45,780 nt of DNA from an uncultured Collinsella sp. (GTDB taxonomy: Bacteria; Actinomycetota; Coriobacteriia; Coriobacteriales; Coriobacteriaceae), in contig CAKTWW010000012.1 of the NCBI GenBank assembly GCA_934630855.1, positions 1-45,780 of the forward strand. The letters are read 5' to 3'. A program made the position numbers and the translations under genes. This document shows positions 25,346 to 32,909 of the stretch, in pieces; the stretch's first letter is position 1; each line of letters begins with the position of its first letter. The notes beneath the pieces are model-generated. The model did not search any database. It saw only the letters and a list, made by a program, of their open reading frames with translations, and was not told the DNA's origin.

Positions 25346-25432
25346 GGCCCGCCCGCCTGCGCAGTTTGCTATGCGCTCCCGCTTGCCTTCGGCAAAGGTC
25401 GCGTCTGGCAAACAGCTCCCGGCGGGCGGGCC
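25346..25432. repeat. Long GC-rich inverted repeat after the ATPase gene
   Basis: Perfect twelve-base outer arms GGCCCGCCCGCC (25346-25357) and GGCGGGCGGGCC (25421-25432) enclose a second pair, GTTTGC / GCAAAC. They also enclose a small hairpin, TTGCC-TTC-GGCAA. The element is non-coding, lies in the 3' untranslated region and resembles palindromic intergenic repeats of high-GC genomes. Confidence 0.65.
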
Positions 25433-25489
25433 TGCGGTGACCTCGCCGGCTCCTCTGCCGGTCTTGCGGGGGAGCTAAAAGAAAGAGAG

Positions 25490-25526
25490 TGAGCCGGTCG
25501 GGCTTTGCCCGGCCGGCTCGTTTTTT
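25490..25526 (+). terminator. Terminator of the Ca2+-ATPase gene
   Basis: TGAGCCGG-T-CGGGC pairs with GCCCG-G-CCGGCTC around a TTT loop and is followed by GTTTTTT. On the minus strand the tail is also pyrimidine-rich, so it may end the convergent operon as well. Confidence 0.9.
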
Positions 25527-25565
25527 ACGGGATGGGATTGTGTGGCCGCATCGTTGTGGGCTGCT

Positions 25566-25901
25566 TTAATTGAACCCAAACTCCGCCATTTCGCTGTAGG
25601 GAATCATTGGCATAAAGAAGACGATAACGGCCATAACGCCCCAATAGATCTGCAGCGGAAGTGGCGCTGAGGCCAGGGCTTTAGAGAACGGCAGCTCTCT
25701 TTTATGCCCGTATAGTTGAACTGAGCTGAGGAGTGCGATTCCAAACGAGATGGCGCTCGGCCAGCAGGCTTTGATAATAAGACAAAGGAAATAGCAAATA
25801 ACTGTTATCGCTATGCAGCCAAATCCCCACAGCCACTTTTTGTTTAAGAAATACTGGATGCCCCAGACGCCTAGTATGGGCGCAATGATGATTGAGAGCA
25901 T
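25566..25901 (-). CDS. Small membrane protein, 111 aa (putative immunity/accessory)
   Basis: Four hydrophobic segments span most of the protein, starting IIIAPILGVWGIQYFL and ending with VMAVIVFFMPM. Short basic loops (NKKW, GHKRE) lie between them. The family is not recognised. The start at 25901 has GAGGAAG upstream. It is the last gene of a three-gene unit, ten bases after the secreted protein. In bacteriocin operons a small membrane protein in this place is often the immunity protein; that is only an analogy here. The gene is AT-richer than the flanking housekeeping genes. Confidence 0.65.
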   Translation of the reverse strand: MLSIIIAPILGVWGIQYFLNKKWLWGFGCIAITVICYFLCLIIKACWPSAISFGIALLSSVQLYGHKRELPFSKALASAPLPLQIYWGVMAVIVFFMPMIPYSEMAEFGFN

Positions 25902-25911
25902 GGTTGCTTCC

Positions 25912-26409
25912 TCAGCTGTTCACGCAGCGCACGTATTCCCCGGAGTTGGGAGGATATACGCTGCAGGGAAGGCGATAGACATTTCCCGCGGGGACAGGGC
26001 GGCCAAGGAGCTGGTTTGCCGCGTAGCTGACCCAGTAATCACCAGTTTTTCCTGTTATCTGTTTGATAATTCCGTCAATTACGAGACCTTCAACATAGCC
26101 CTTTAGGGCTTTCCCAACATAAACGGCGATTTTTACAATCCACTGTCCAATCCCTCGAGTCTCGTACTCCTGGTCATTAATTTCAAGATGCTCGAATTGG
26201 GCAACGACATACATTTCACCTTCGGAATTTAATGCGTAGGTTGTCCATCCTGCTCCCGATTCATTGATGGCTTCGATGTACTCCTCGGGTGAAGAAAATT
26301 TTACGTTGAGAGGTTCAGCTTTGGACTGCTTCGGTGATGCAGCGAGGGTGCAGAGCGCGATTGCGCTTGCAATAAATGATTTGCGGCTCATGGGGACGTT
26401 GCGTAGCAT
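25912..26409 (-). CDS. Secreted protein with C-terminal Cys pair, 165 aa
   Basis: The N-terminus (MSRKSFIASAIALCTLAAS...SKA-E) is a clear Sec signal peptide with a likely cut after Ala31. The mature part of about 134 residues has an acidic N-terminal half. A hydrophobic/amphipathic stretch follows (KIAVYVGKALKGYVEGLVID). The tail holds two cysteines twelve residues apart, in RLPCSVYP and YVRCVNS, well placed for one disulfide. The family is unknown. The start at 26409 follows AAGGAG; a second ATG six codons in is possible. It sits between a membrane thioredoxin-like gene and a small membrane-protein gene, which suggests a folded, disulfide-bonded secreted product. Confidence 0.7.
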   Translation of the reverse strand: MLRNVPMSRKSFIASAIALCTLAASPKQSKAEPLNVKFSSPEEYIEAINESGAGWTTYALNSEGEMYVVAQFEHLEINDQEYETRGIGQWIVKIAVYVGKALKGYVEGLVIDGIIKQITGKTGDYWVSYAANQLLGRPVPAGNVYRLPCSVYPPNSGEYVRCVNS

Positions 26410-26427
26410 AACTGTCTCCTTAGTAGT

Positions 26428-26862
26428 CTAGTTTTTCATTGTCACGCTGCTGAGTTTTGACCTCCAATCTGTAAAGCGCGACTCGAACGATTCGAGGGTT
26501 GATAGGTCAAATTCGGATAAAGCCTCGCCATTTGAAATAGCGTAAATTGAGGGATAGAACTCAAATGAGGGGAAAAGTGTTTTGAGCGTTTTTCTGTTGG
26601 TCTCCTTTTGACACCTGGGAACAACGAGGGTGACGATATCGTTCTTAAGGCCCGGTGAAAGTGTTCGCTCAGCCTGCTTGAGCTTTTCGCAAGCCGGGCA
26701 GCCTTCCAGTTCAATTTGGACGATAAATGTCTCATTATTTGCGAGCTTCGACTTGAGCTCAGACATTGAGATTGTTCTTGAACCGAAGCCAAGTTGAATC
26801 AATAAAGCAAGAGCGGCAAAGGCCAATAGCGAGATGGTGATAAGGGCAACGCGCTTTTTCAT
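26428..26862 (-). CDS. Membrane-anchored thioredoxin-like protein
   Basis: A 144-residue protein with an N-terminal signal anchor (MKKRVALITISLLAFAALAL). An outside domain follows with the redox motif CPAC near residue 55 (ELEGCPACEKLK) and a thioredoxin-like strand pattern, including a conserved Pro in FEFYPSIYAI. A third Cys (VPRC) is present. Such proteins make or isomerise disulfides outside the membrane; bacteriocin accessory proteins of the PedC/Bta type have this plan. The start MKKR at 26862 has GGAGG five bases upstream. An ATG twelve bases earlier overlaps that ribosome site and is less likely. It is the first gene of the three-gene operon, 18 bases before the secreted protein. Confidence 0.75.
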   Translation of the reverse strand: MKKRVALITISLLAFAALALLIQLGFGSRTISMSELKSKLANNETFIVQIELEGCPACEKLKQAERTLSPGLKNDIVTLVVPRCQKETNRKTLKTLFPSFEFYPSIYAISNGEALSEFDLSTLESFESRFTDWRSKLSSVTMKN

Positions 26863-27027
26863 GTGGTCCTCCAAACTCTCTAAATCATAAATACTTAATA
26901 CAAAACATTAAAGATAGAGCATTAAAGGTGAATGGTAGAAATTTACTGGTAAATGGTTGGAGAATGAGAGCGCCGAGTCGGAAAAGTACAATGGGCGTGT
27001 TGAAAGAGAAGGACGCAAGGAGGAGAG

Positions 27028-27516
27028 ATGATAGATTCGCATGCCTATCTACGTTTGACGACGGGTTTTCTGACGGTCTTCTGCATTGCGCTTGCGGTTC
27101 AGGCCGTGGCCTGTTTGGTACTGTTTGCCCATATGGTGGTTTTGCTGTTCCATAGGGGAATCTCAGCGGATGGCGGGAGGTTTCTTCTCCTGCTCATGAT
27201 GAATACGCTCTGCGATGCCGCTACGTTTTTCCTATTTACGATTCTGACCGCAAAAGTCAGGCGGGACGGTAGGCCCTTCGGAAAATGGCAGACGAGGATG
27301 TTGGTCGCAACTGGAATCTTGATGTCTTTAAAGGCTATCGTCAGTACTATGTGGCCGACTTTTCAGCTGCCGTATAGCGAAATTCTCGGAGCGGCTGAGC
27401 TCGTGTTTCCTGAGTTCGACTTTCAATCGCTTTCCTACGGACTCATTTTCTTTGCGTTGGCGGGGGTCTTTGAATACGGTAGGGTGTTACAGGAAGATTC
27501 CGACGAGATTCTCTAG
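27028..27516 (+). CDS. DUF2975-like membrane protein
   Basis: A 162-residue protein with four predicted transmembrane helices: residues about 8-38, 48-74, 90-110 and 133-152. The plan, and the fact that it is followed at once by a short YozG-type HTH gene, fit the DUF2975 family, whose members are almost always paired with such a regulator. The function of the family is unknown; a role in sensing or in controlling the HTH partner is inferred. AGGAGGAGAG sits right before the ATG, an unusually strong ribosome site. Eleven bases separate it from the HTH gene. It is divergent from the thioredoxin-like operon, sharing a 165-base AT-rich promoter region. Confidence 0.75.
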   Translation: MIDSHAYLRLTTGFLTVFCIALAVQAVACLVLFAHMVVLLFHRGISADGGRFLLLLMMNTLCDAATFFLFTILTAKVRRDGRPFGKWQTRMLVATGILMSLKAIVSTMWPTFQLPYSEILGAAELVFPEFDFQSLSYGLIFFALAGVFEYGRVLQEDSDEIL

Positions 27517-27527
27517 GAGGTGGCACG

Positions 27528-27779
27528 GTGCCGATAGTTATGCGTCTTGACCGCGTGATGGCGGACCGTAAGATCTCCTCGCAGGAATTGGCCGAAATGA
27601 TAGGGATATCGCCCGTTAACCTCTCACGAATCAAAACGGGAAAGCTCAAGGGAATTCGTTTCTCGACGCTCGAAGCGATATGTGAAGCGCTTCGGTGCAA
27701 GCCCGGTGACATCATCGATTGGATGGATGACGATGAGTATGCCGAAGCATTTGGTAGGCCTAACGGAACGATGCGTTAA
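27528..27779 (+). CDS. Cro/CI-type HTH regulator (YozG-like)
   Basis: An 83-residue protein that is essentially one helix-turn-helix. It runs RLDRVMADRKISSQELAEMI, then GISPVNLSRIKTGKLKGI, then TLEAICEALRCKPGDIIDW. This is the HTH_26/YozG subfamily of the XRE regulators. The GTG start at 27528 has AGGAGGTG five bases upstream; ATG 27540 is an alternative. It is cotranscribed with the DUF2975-like gene and probably controls its own operon or the facing secreted-protein operon through the shared intergenic region. Confidence 0.88.
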   Translation: MPIVMRLDRVMADRKISSQELAEMIGISPVNLSRIKTGKLKGIRFSTLEAICEALRCKPGDIIDWMDDDEYAEAFGRPNGTMR

Positions 27780-27820
27780 AATACCTGCTCAGTTGTGTGG
27801 TTGTTTGCTGGGAGGCGTTT

Positions 27821-29005
27821 GTGGGCAAGGCTAAGGCTAAGGCGAAGAAAAAGACGACGGGGGCGCGGGCTAAGCGTGATCGTCGTCGGAAGCTTGCGGC
27901 CGAAGCCCCTGCGTCTGCCGAGGAGCTACTGGCGAGCGTGCCGGGGCTCGACGCGCTGCAGGATGTTCCGGCGTTCGATGACCTGCCGGTCGATGCGGCT
28001 CAGCAGACTGCTTTCGATGATTTTTGCGCACATGCCGAGGAGCCCGAGCAGATGCAGCTCGGTGCCGTGGTGCGCCTAGACCGCGGGTTTCCGCTGGTAG
28101 CAACCGCCGATGATACCTTCCGTGCCGAGCACGCCGTGGGGTTTGCCAAGTCACGTGGCGAGGACGAGGTCCTACTGCCCGCCGTGGGCGACCGCGTAGC
28201 GGTGCGTCGCGCGCCCGGGCACGACATGGGCGTGATCGAGTGCGTTCTGCCGCGCCGCACGAGCTTTGAGCGTTGGCGCGGCCGCGCTCGCGGAGAGCGC
28301 CAGGTGCTCTGCTCTAATGTGGACAGCGTGCTCATCGTGCAGGCGCTCGGCGCCGGTGAGGTGCTGCTCGACCGTGTGGCGCGCTCGCTGGTGCTGGCGC
28401 TCGACTGCGATGCCGAGCCGGTGGTGGTGCTTACCAAGGCCGACCGCTGCGAGGCCGACGAGCTTGCGCGCGACCTGGACCGCGTGCGTCGTCTGGTGGG
28501 TCCGGACGTGCGCGTGATCGTGACGTCTTCTGCCGAGGGCCTCGGCATGGACGAGGTGCGCGCCTGCGTGCCGGCAGGGAGCTGCGCCATGATCCTGGGC
28601 GAGTCGGGTGCCGGCAAGTCGACGCTGCTCAATGTGTTGCTGGGCCACGACACGCTGGCTACCGGCGGTGTGCGCGAGCGTGACGACCAGGGTCGCCACA
28701 CCACTGTCGCACGCGTGATGGTGACATTGCCGGGCGACGCCGGCGTGATCGCCGATGCCCCGGGCCTGCGCAGTCTGCCGCTTGTGGGCCACGAGCGGGG
28801 TTTGGCGCGCGCTTTTCCCGAGATCGTCGAGGCGTCGCGCGCGTGCCGATTTGGCGATTGCACGCATACCCACGAGCCCGGTTGCGCTGTTCGCGAGGCC
28901 GAGGATGCCGGGGAGATCGACTGCCTGCGTCTGGAGACGTTCCAAAACTTGGCGTCATCCATGCGCGTGAGTGCCCAAATGCTCGATCCCGATGTTCATC
29001 TGTAA
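27821..29005 (+). CDS. rsgA: Ribosome small subunit-dependent GTPase A
   Basis: RsgA is a circularly permuted GTPase that checks late 30S maturation. The permuted order of motifs is clear: G4 LTKAD near residue 206, then G1 GESGAGKST near 265, G2 RHTT and G3 DAPG. A C-terminal zinc knuckle follows (CRFGDCTHTHEPGCAV). An OB domain precedes the GTPase part. The first 45 residues are a Lys/Ala/Arg-rich extension that probably contacts rRNA and is longer than in most homologues. The start GTG 27821 has GGGAGG six bases upstream; the longer frame from 27797 lacks one. It ends at a strong terminator and is monocistronic. Confidence 0.95.
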   Translation: MGKAKAKAKKKTTGARAKRDRRRKLAAEAPASAEELLASVPGLDALQDVPAFDDLPVDAAQQTAFDDFCAHAEEPEQMQLGAVVRLDRGFPLVATADDTFRAEHAVGFAKSRGEDEVLLPAVGDRVAVRRAPGHDMGVIECVLPRRTSFERWRGRARGERQVLCSNVDSVLIVQALGAGEVLLDRVARSLVLALDCDAEPVVVLTKADRCEADELARDLDRVRRLVGPDVRVIVTSSAEGLGMDEVRACVPAGSCAMILGESGAGKSTLLNVLLGHDTLATGGVRERDDQGRHTTVARVMVTLPGDAGVIADAPGLRSLPLVGHERGLARAFPEIVEASRACRFGDCTHTHEPGCAVREAEDAGEIDCLRLETFQNLASSMRVSAQMLDPDVHL

Positions 29006-29021
29006 TTGAATTTTCCTATGA

Positions 29022-29058
29022 CAGCCGTCTCCCAACTGCTCGGGAGGCGGCTTTTTTG
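29022..29058 (+). terminator. Terminator of rsgA
   Basis: AGCCGTCTCCC and GGGAGGCGGCT (one G-T pair) around an eight-base loop, followed by a run of T. It starts 17 bases after the rsgA stop. Confidence 0.9.
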
Positions 29059-29095
29059 TTGCAGAAACGTCTTGAAACAGGCGTTTTGGCGACGT

Positions 29096-29147
29096 GCTGA
29101 CCAAAACCTTGCCGCGAGCTTGACGGCCTGGTCAGCTTTTGGTCAGC
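29096..29147. repeat. Structured intergenic repeat, copy B
   Basis: GCTGACCAAAA (29096-29106) and TTTTGGTCAGC (29137-29147) are a perfect eleven-base inverted pair. Between and within them lie CTTGCCGCGAGCTTGACGG and CAGCTTTTGGTCAGC, which match the two blocks of copy A near 4.0 kb in swapped order. It sits between the rsgA terminator and the Tad operon. Confidence 0.55.
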
Positions 29148-29257
29148 AATTGGTTTGACCGCGAAACCTAGGATCGCCATCGCGACGTTTTGTGTCTTGG
29201 CCGCCCAGACAATGGTGGTACGGGCATCCGCCCGCTACCGCCATGAGAGGAGCGGCC

Positions 29258-29917
29258 GTGAACAAGAGCAAGCGCATCGCCATCAGTCTGGCCGCGGGCG
29301 TGCTTGCCGCGGCCCTTTGCATGGCTTACGGGTCGTCAATTCGCTCGCAGGCCGATCAGGCCCAGGCCGAGACCTTGGCAAAATACGGCGGCGACCGCAT
29401 CGAGGTGTGCGTTGCCGCGCGCGATATCGACGCAGGTGAGACCCTCGACGAAACCAACGTCATAACCCAGGAGTGGCTGGCGAGCCTGCTGCCGCGTGAT
29501 GCGGCGACCGAGCTGCGTCAGGTGCGTGGCGACGTGACGACCTCGCGCATTCCCAAAAACGCCGTGATTTGCGATGTCTACACCAAGGCCGAGAGCCACA
29601 CGCTCGAGGTGCCCAAGGGCAAGGTTGCCGTTTCGGTGGCGGTCGATGCCGAGCATTCGGTGGGCGGCGCCACGGGCGTTGGCAGCTATGTGGACGTATA
29701 CGTGCAAAAGGATGGCGTGACCGACCGCCTGTGCGGTGCGCGCGTAATTGATACCAGCGAGGAAGCCGGTACCTCGCGCGAAGGCAAGATCGAGTGGGTG
29801 ACGCTGGCGGCGGATTCCGACGACGTTAAGGAGTTGCTGGGGGCCTCGGGCAAGGGAACGATCAGCTTGACGATTCCCGCCACGGCGCGCGGCAAAAAGA
29901 GCGGAGGCGACGAGTGA
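29258..29917 (+). CDS. cpaB: Flp pilus assembly protein CpaB/RcpC
   Basis: A 219-residue membrane-anchored protein with one N-terminal helix (IAISLAAGVLAAALCMAYGS). An SAF domain follows (IEVCVAARDIDAGETLDETN), then the conserved VAVSVAVDAEHSVGGATGVGS YVDVY block of CpaB. In didermal bacteria CpaB helps the pilus channel; here it would act at the cell surface. The GTG start at 29258 has GAGAGGAG five bases upstream. It is the first gene of the Tad operon and its stop overlaps the next start (TGATG). It is the weakest-conserved Tad member, but context makes the call safe. Confidence 0.85.
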   Translation: MNKSKRIAISLAAGVLAAALCMAYGSSIRSQADQAQAETLAKYGGDRIEVCVAARDIDAGETLDETNVITQEWLASLLPRDAATELRQVRGDVTTSRIPKNAVICDVYTKAESHTLEVPKGKVAVSVAVDAEHSVGGATGVGSYVDVYVQKDGVTDRLCGARVIDTSEEAGTSREGKIEWVTLAADSDDVKELLGASGKGTISLTIPATARGKKSGGDE

Positions 29918-31584
29918 TGAAGGCGATCTGGCTTGCGTGCTGCGCGTGTGGCGATTACGGCCTGCTGCAGCGTGAGGTCGAAAGCCGCGATGCGGGCGCA
30001 CAGGTGCTGCGCGTTGGGGACCTGGATGGCCTGGTGGCCATGGCGCGCGCGTTTCCATCGCGGCGCGGGGCAGCCATGATCGCGGCGGCACCGTTTGCGC
30101 CTGCCGATGTGCGGACGACGGTCGCGCGCCTGACGGCCGAGGGCCGCGTGGGTCGTGTGGTCGTGTTGATAGAAGCGCTCGACCCGTCGGATATCGAAGG
30201 GCTGTTTCGCGCGGGGGCGACCGAGGTCATCGCCGCACACAGCGTGTGCGGCAGCGAGCACGCGGGCGAGGGAGCAGCCGATCCCGATCGGTTGGTGCCG
30301 ATCGAGCCCGATGCTTTTGTTGATAGGGAACCCGGGGGGCCTCGCGCTACAGGAGGCCCGCGTGTTGATGATTATGGAAGAGCGGAAGCCGAGCATGGTC
30401 GGCGCCCCCGGGACCCCCTTACATATGATGACGTCGGGGTGTCAGCGCCGTATGGCGATGAGCCTCTGACGACAGATATGGGATACGTGCACGGCGTAAA
30501 CCTGGCAGACGGACTCGATGAAGTCGAGGGCTTTGCCGCGGGTGCGAGCTCGTTTGATGGGCCGACGCCCCTGCAAGTGCCGCCCGCATGCCCCGCGCCG
30601 ATCGAGCAGGCCGCGCCAACTGGGCAACCCGCTATGCCTGCCTGGGCACAGCAGGTGACTGCAGCCGGAGAGACGGGAATGCTGTCCCCGATGCCTGCTA
30701 CCCCCGTTTCCGCGGTGTCCGACGACGTCGCGGGGTCTTCGCACCGCGCCCCGGTCATCTGCGCTGTTTCGGGCTCGGGCGGCTGCGGCAAGTCGACGAT
30801 TGTTGCCGTCATGGCGCATGCAGCATCGCTGTTGGGCCTGCGTGCCGCCGTGCTCGATCTGGACCTTATGTTTGGCAACCTCTACGACCTTATGGGCGCC
30901 GAGGCCCCACGCGATATGGCGGCCCTGATCGAGCCGTCCGCCGCCGGCTCGCTGGCGGAGCCCGACGTGGTCGCCGCCTCTATGCGCGTCGCCCCGGGCG
31001 TCACGCTTTGGGGGCCTGTCGCGGCCCCCGAAAAGGCCGAGCTCATGGCGCGTCCAGTGGAGCTGATACTCGATATCTTGCGGCGCGAGTCCGACGTGGT
31101 CTTTGTCGACACCTCGGTCTTTTGGGGCGATGCCGTGGCCGCCGCCGTGGCGGCAAGCGATCGCTGCCTGGTGGTGGGTGATGCGGCGGTGTCGTCCGCG
31201 ACCTCTGCGGCACGCGTCATTGAGCTGGCGAGTCGCGTAGGCGTGCCGCGCACGCGCATGAGCGCCGTGTTCAACCGGTTTGGTGCGCGCGGTGCCGATG
31301 AGGATGTCGCCATGCGTTTTGAGATCGCGTGCTCGCTCAGCTCCAAGATTCGCATTGCCGACGGCGGGCAGGACCTGGCATCGCTTATGGCATTCGGCCG
31401 CGCCGACGAGGCGATAGGCCAGACCAGTGCCTTTGCGACGAGCGTTCGTGAGGCTACGCGCGAGATGCTCGTGGAGCTTGGCTGTGCCGTCGGTCCGTGG
31501 AGCGACGTGGTCAACGACCGCGCGACACGCAGCGAGCGTCCGCGCATACGTCTGCCGTGGTCGCGCGAGGGTGATCCGCGATGA
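29917..31584 (+). CDS. CpaE/TadZ-like pilus ATPase
   Basis: A 555-residue protein in three parts. Residues 1-110 look like a degenerate receiver-like domain (RVVVLIEALDPSDIEGLFRAG). A 170-residue Pro/Ala/Gly-rich linker follows. The C-terminal MinD-like ATPase has GSGGCGKST at about residue 285 and LDLDLMFGNLYDLMG after it. TadZ/CpaE proteins place the Tad machine in the cell. The signature Lys of the MinD deviant Walker A motif (KGG-x-GK) is Ser here, so dimer-dependent hydrolysis may be altered. ATG 29917 overlaps the cpaB stop; GTG 29914 is an alternative. It overlaps cpaF by four bases. Confidence 0.82.
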   Translation: MKAIWLACCACGDYGLLQREVESRDAGAQVLRVGDLDGLVAMARAFPSRRGAAMIAAAPFAPADVRTTVARLTAEGRVGRVVVLIEALDPSDIEGLFRAGATEVIAAHSVCGSEHAGEGAADPDRLVPIEPDAFVDREPGGPRATGGPRVDDYGRAEAEHGRRPRDPLTYDDVGVSAPYGDEPLTTDMGYVHGVNLADGLDEVEGFAAGASSFDGPTPLQVPPACPAPIEQAAPTGQPAMPAWAQQVTAAGETGMLSPMPATPVSAVSDDVAGSSHRAPVICAVSGSGGCGKSTIVAVMAHAASLLGLRAAVLDLDLMFGNLYDLMGAEAPRDMAALIEPSAAGSLAEPDVVAASMRVAPGVTLWGPVAAPEKAELMARPVELILDILRRESDVVFVDTSVFWGDAVAAAVAASDRCLVVGDAAVSSATSAARVIELASRVGVPRTRMSAVFNRFGARGADEDVAMRFEIACSLSSKIRIADGGQDLASLMAFGRADEAIGQTSAFATSVREATREMLVELGCAVGPWSDVVNDRATRSERPRIRLPWSREGDPR

Positions 31585-32909
31585 GCTTGCAGACAAGGAT
31601 TAAAGCTGCCGGTGTGGCTGCGGCGTCAGCGCCCGTCGATGCGGGCCGCCATCGCGCGATCAAGCGTCGTACCAAGCGCGCGGTGATGGACCGCATGGGG
31701 TACGACGAGGTGGCGCGCATCAGCTCCTACGTCGACCCGGTGCTCGCCCGCACCGAACTGCGCCCGGCGGTGGAGGCGGCTCTTAATGTGGAGGAGTCGA
31801 CCGACCTGGCGACGCCCGAGCGTGAGACCATCATCGACGAAATTCTGGACGACGTGGTCGGCTTGGGGCCGTTGCAGCCGCTCATCGAGGACGACACCGT
31901 CACCGAGATCATGATCAACGGCTGCCGTTCCGCCTTTTTCGAACGCGGCGGCGTTCTGTATCCCATCGAGCATGCATTTGACGACGACGAGCAGATTCGT
32001 GTGCTGATCGACCGCATCATCTCTCCGCTCGGCCGTCGTATCGATGAGCGAAGCCCCATCGTCAACGCGCGCCTCAAGACGGGTTACCGCGTCAACGCGG
32101 TGATTCCGCCCGTGGCGATTGACGGGCCGATTCTTACCATTCGTAAGTTCTCGGACCGCATTTGTTCGCTGGATGAGCTTGTGGGGTTGGGGTCGCTGCC
32201 GCTTTGGTATGCGCAGCTGCTGTCGTGCGCGGTGTCGCTGCGGCAGGACCTGGCCGTCGCGGGCGGTACGGGCTCGGGCAAGACGACGCTGCTCAATGCG
32301 CTGTCGTGCGAGATTTCCACGGGCGAGCGCATTGTGACGATCGAGGATTCCGCCGAGCTTAAGTTTGCGCACCATCCCCATGTCGTGCGTCTGGAGGCTC
32401 GCGAGGCCTCGATCGAAGGTGAGGGCGCGGTCACGATTCGCGACCTGGTGACCAACGCCTTGCGCATGCGTCCCGATCGCATCGTGGTGGGCGAGGTGCG
32501 CGGCGCGGAATGCTGCGACATGCTGCAGGCCATGAATACCGGCCATGACGGCTCGCTTACCACGCTTCATGCGGGAACCGAGCAGGAGACGGTGGTGCGA
32601 CTGACGCTGCTCGCGCGCTACGGCATCGACCTTCCAAGTGAGCTGATCGAGGAGCAGATCGCCATGGCGCTCGACGGCATCGTGATGTCCGAGCGCCATG
32701 CGGACGGCAAGCGCTTCGTCTCATCGTACTCGGGGGTGCGTCGCGCTTCGACGGGTGGCGTGGAGCTTGAGCGCTATGTGACGTTCGACGCTGCCGGGCG
32801 CACTTGGACGCTCGACCGTGAGCCGCCGTTTATCGCAGAGGGCTTGCGCTCGGGAACGCTTACACAAGAGGAGGTGGACGAATGGAGATCGCTGTGCCCC
32901 TCGTCGTAG
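31581..32909 (+). CDS. cpaF: Tad secretion ATPase CpaF/TadA
   Basis: The hexameric ATPase that drives Flp pilus assembly from the cytoplasm. The 442 residues include the N-terminal domain with VGLGPLQPLIEDDTVTEIMING. Walker A GGTGSGKTT lies near residue 230, the Asp box VTIEDSAEL after it, and Walker B RPDRIVVGEVRG near 300. The His box follows as MNTGHDGSLTTLHA. All are intact and the length is normal. The ATG overlaps the previous stop by four bases (ATGA), and tadB begins 28 bases before its end. Confidence 0.95.
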   Translation: MSLQTRIKAAGVAAASAPVDAGRHRAIKRRTKRAVMDRMGYDEVARISSYVDPVLARTELRPAVEAALNVEESTDLATPERETIIDEILDDVVGLGPLQPLIEDDTVTEIMINGCRSAFFERGGVLYPIEHAFDDDEQIRVLIDRIISPLGRRIDERSPIVNARLKTGYRVNAVIPPVAIDGPILTIRKFSDRICSLDELVGLGSLPLWYAQLLSCAVSLRQDLAVAGGTGSGKTTLLNALSCEISTGERIVTIEDSAELKFAHHPHVVRLEAREASIEGEGAVTIRDLVTNALRMRPDRIVVGEVRGAECCDMLQAMNTGHDGSLTTLHAGTEQETVVRLTLLARYGIDLPSELIEEQIAMALDGIVMSERHADGKRFVSSYSGVRRASTGGVELERYVTFDAAGRTWTLDREPPFIAEGLRSGTLTQEEVDEWRSLCPSS

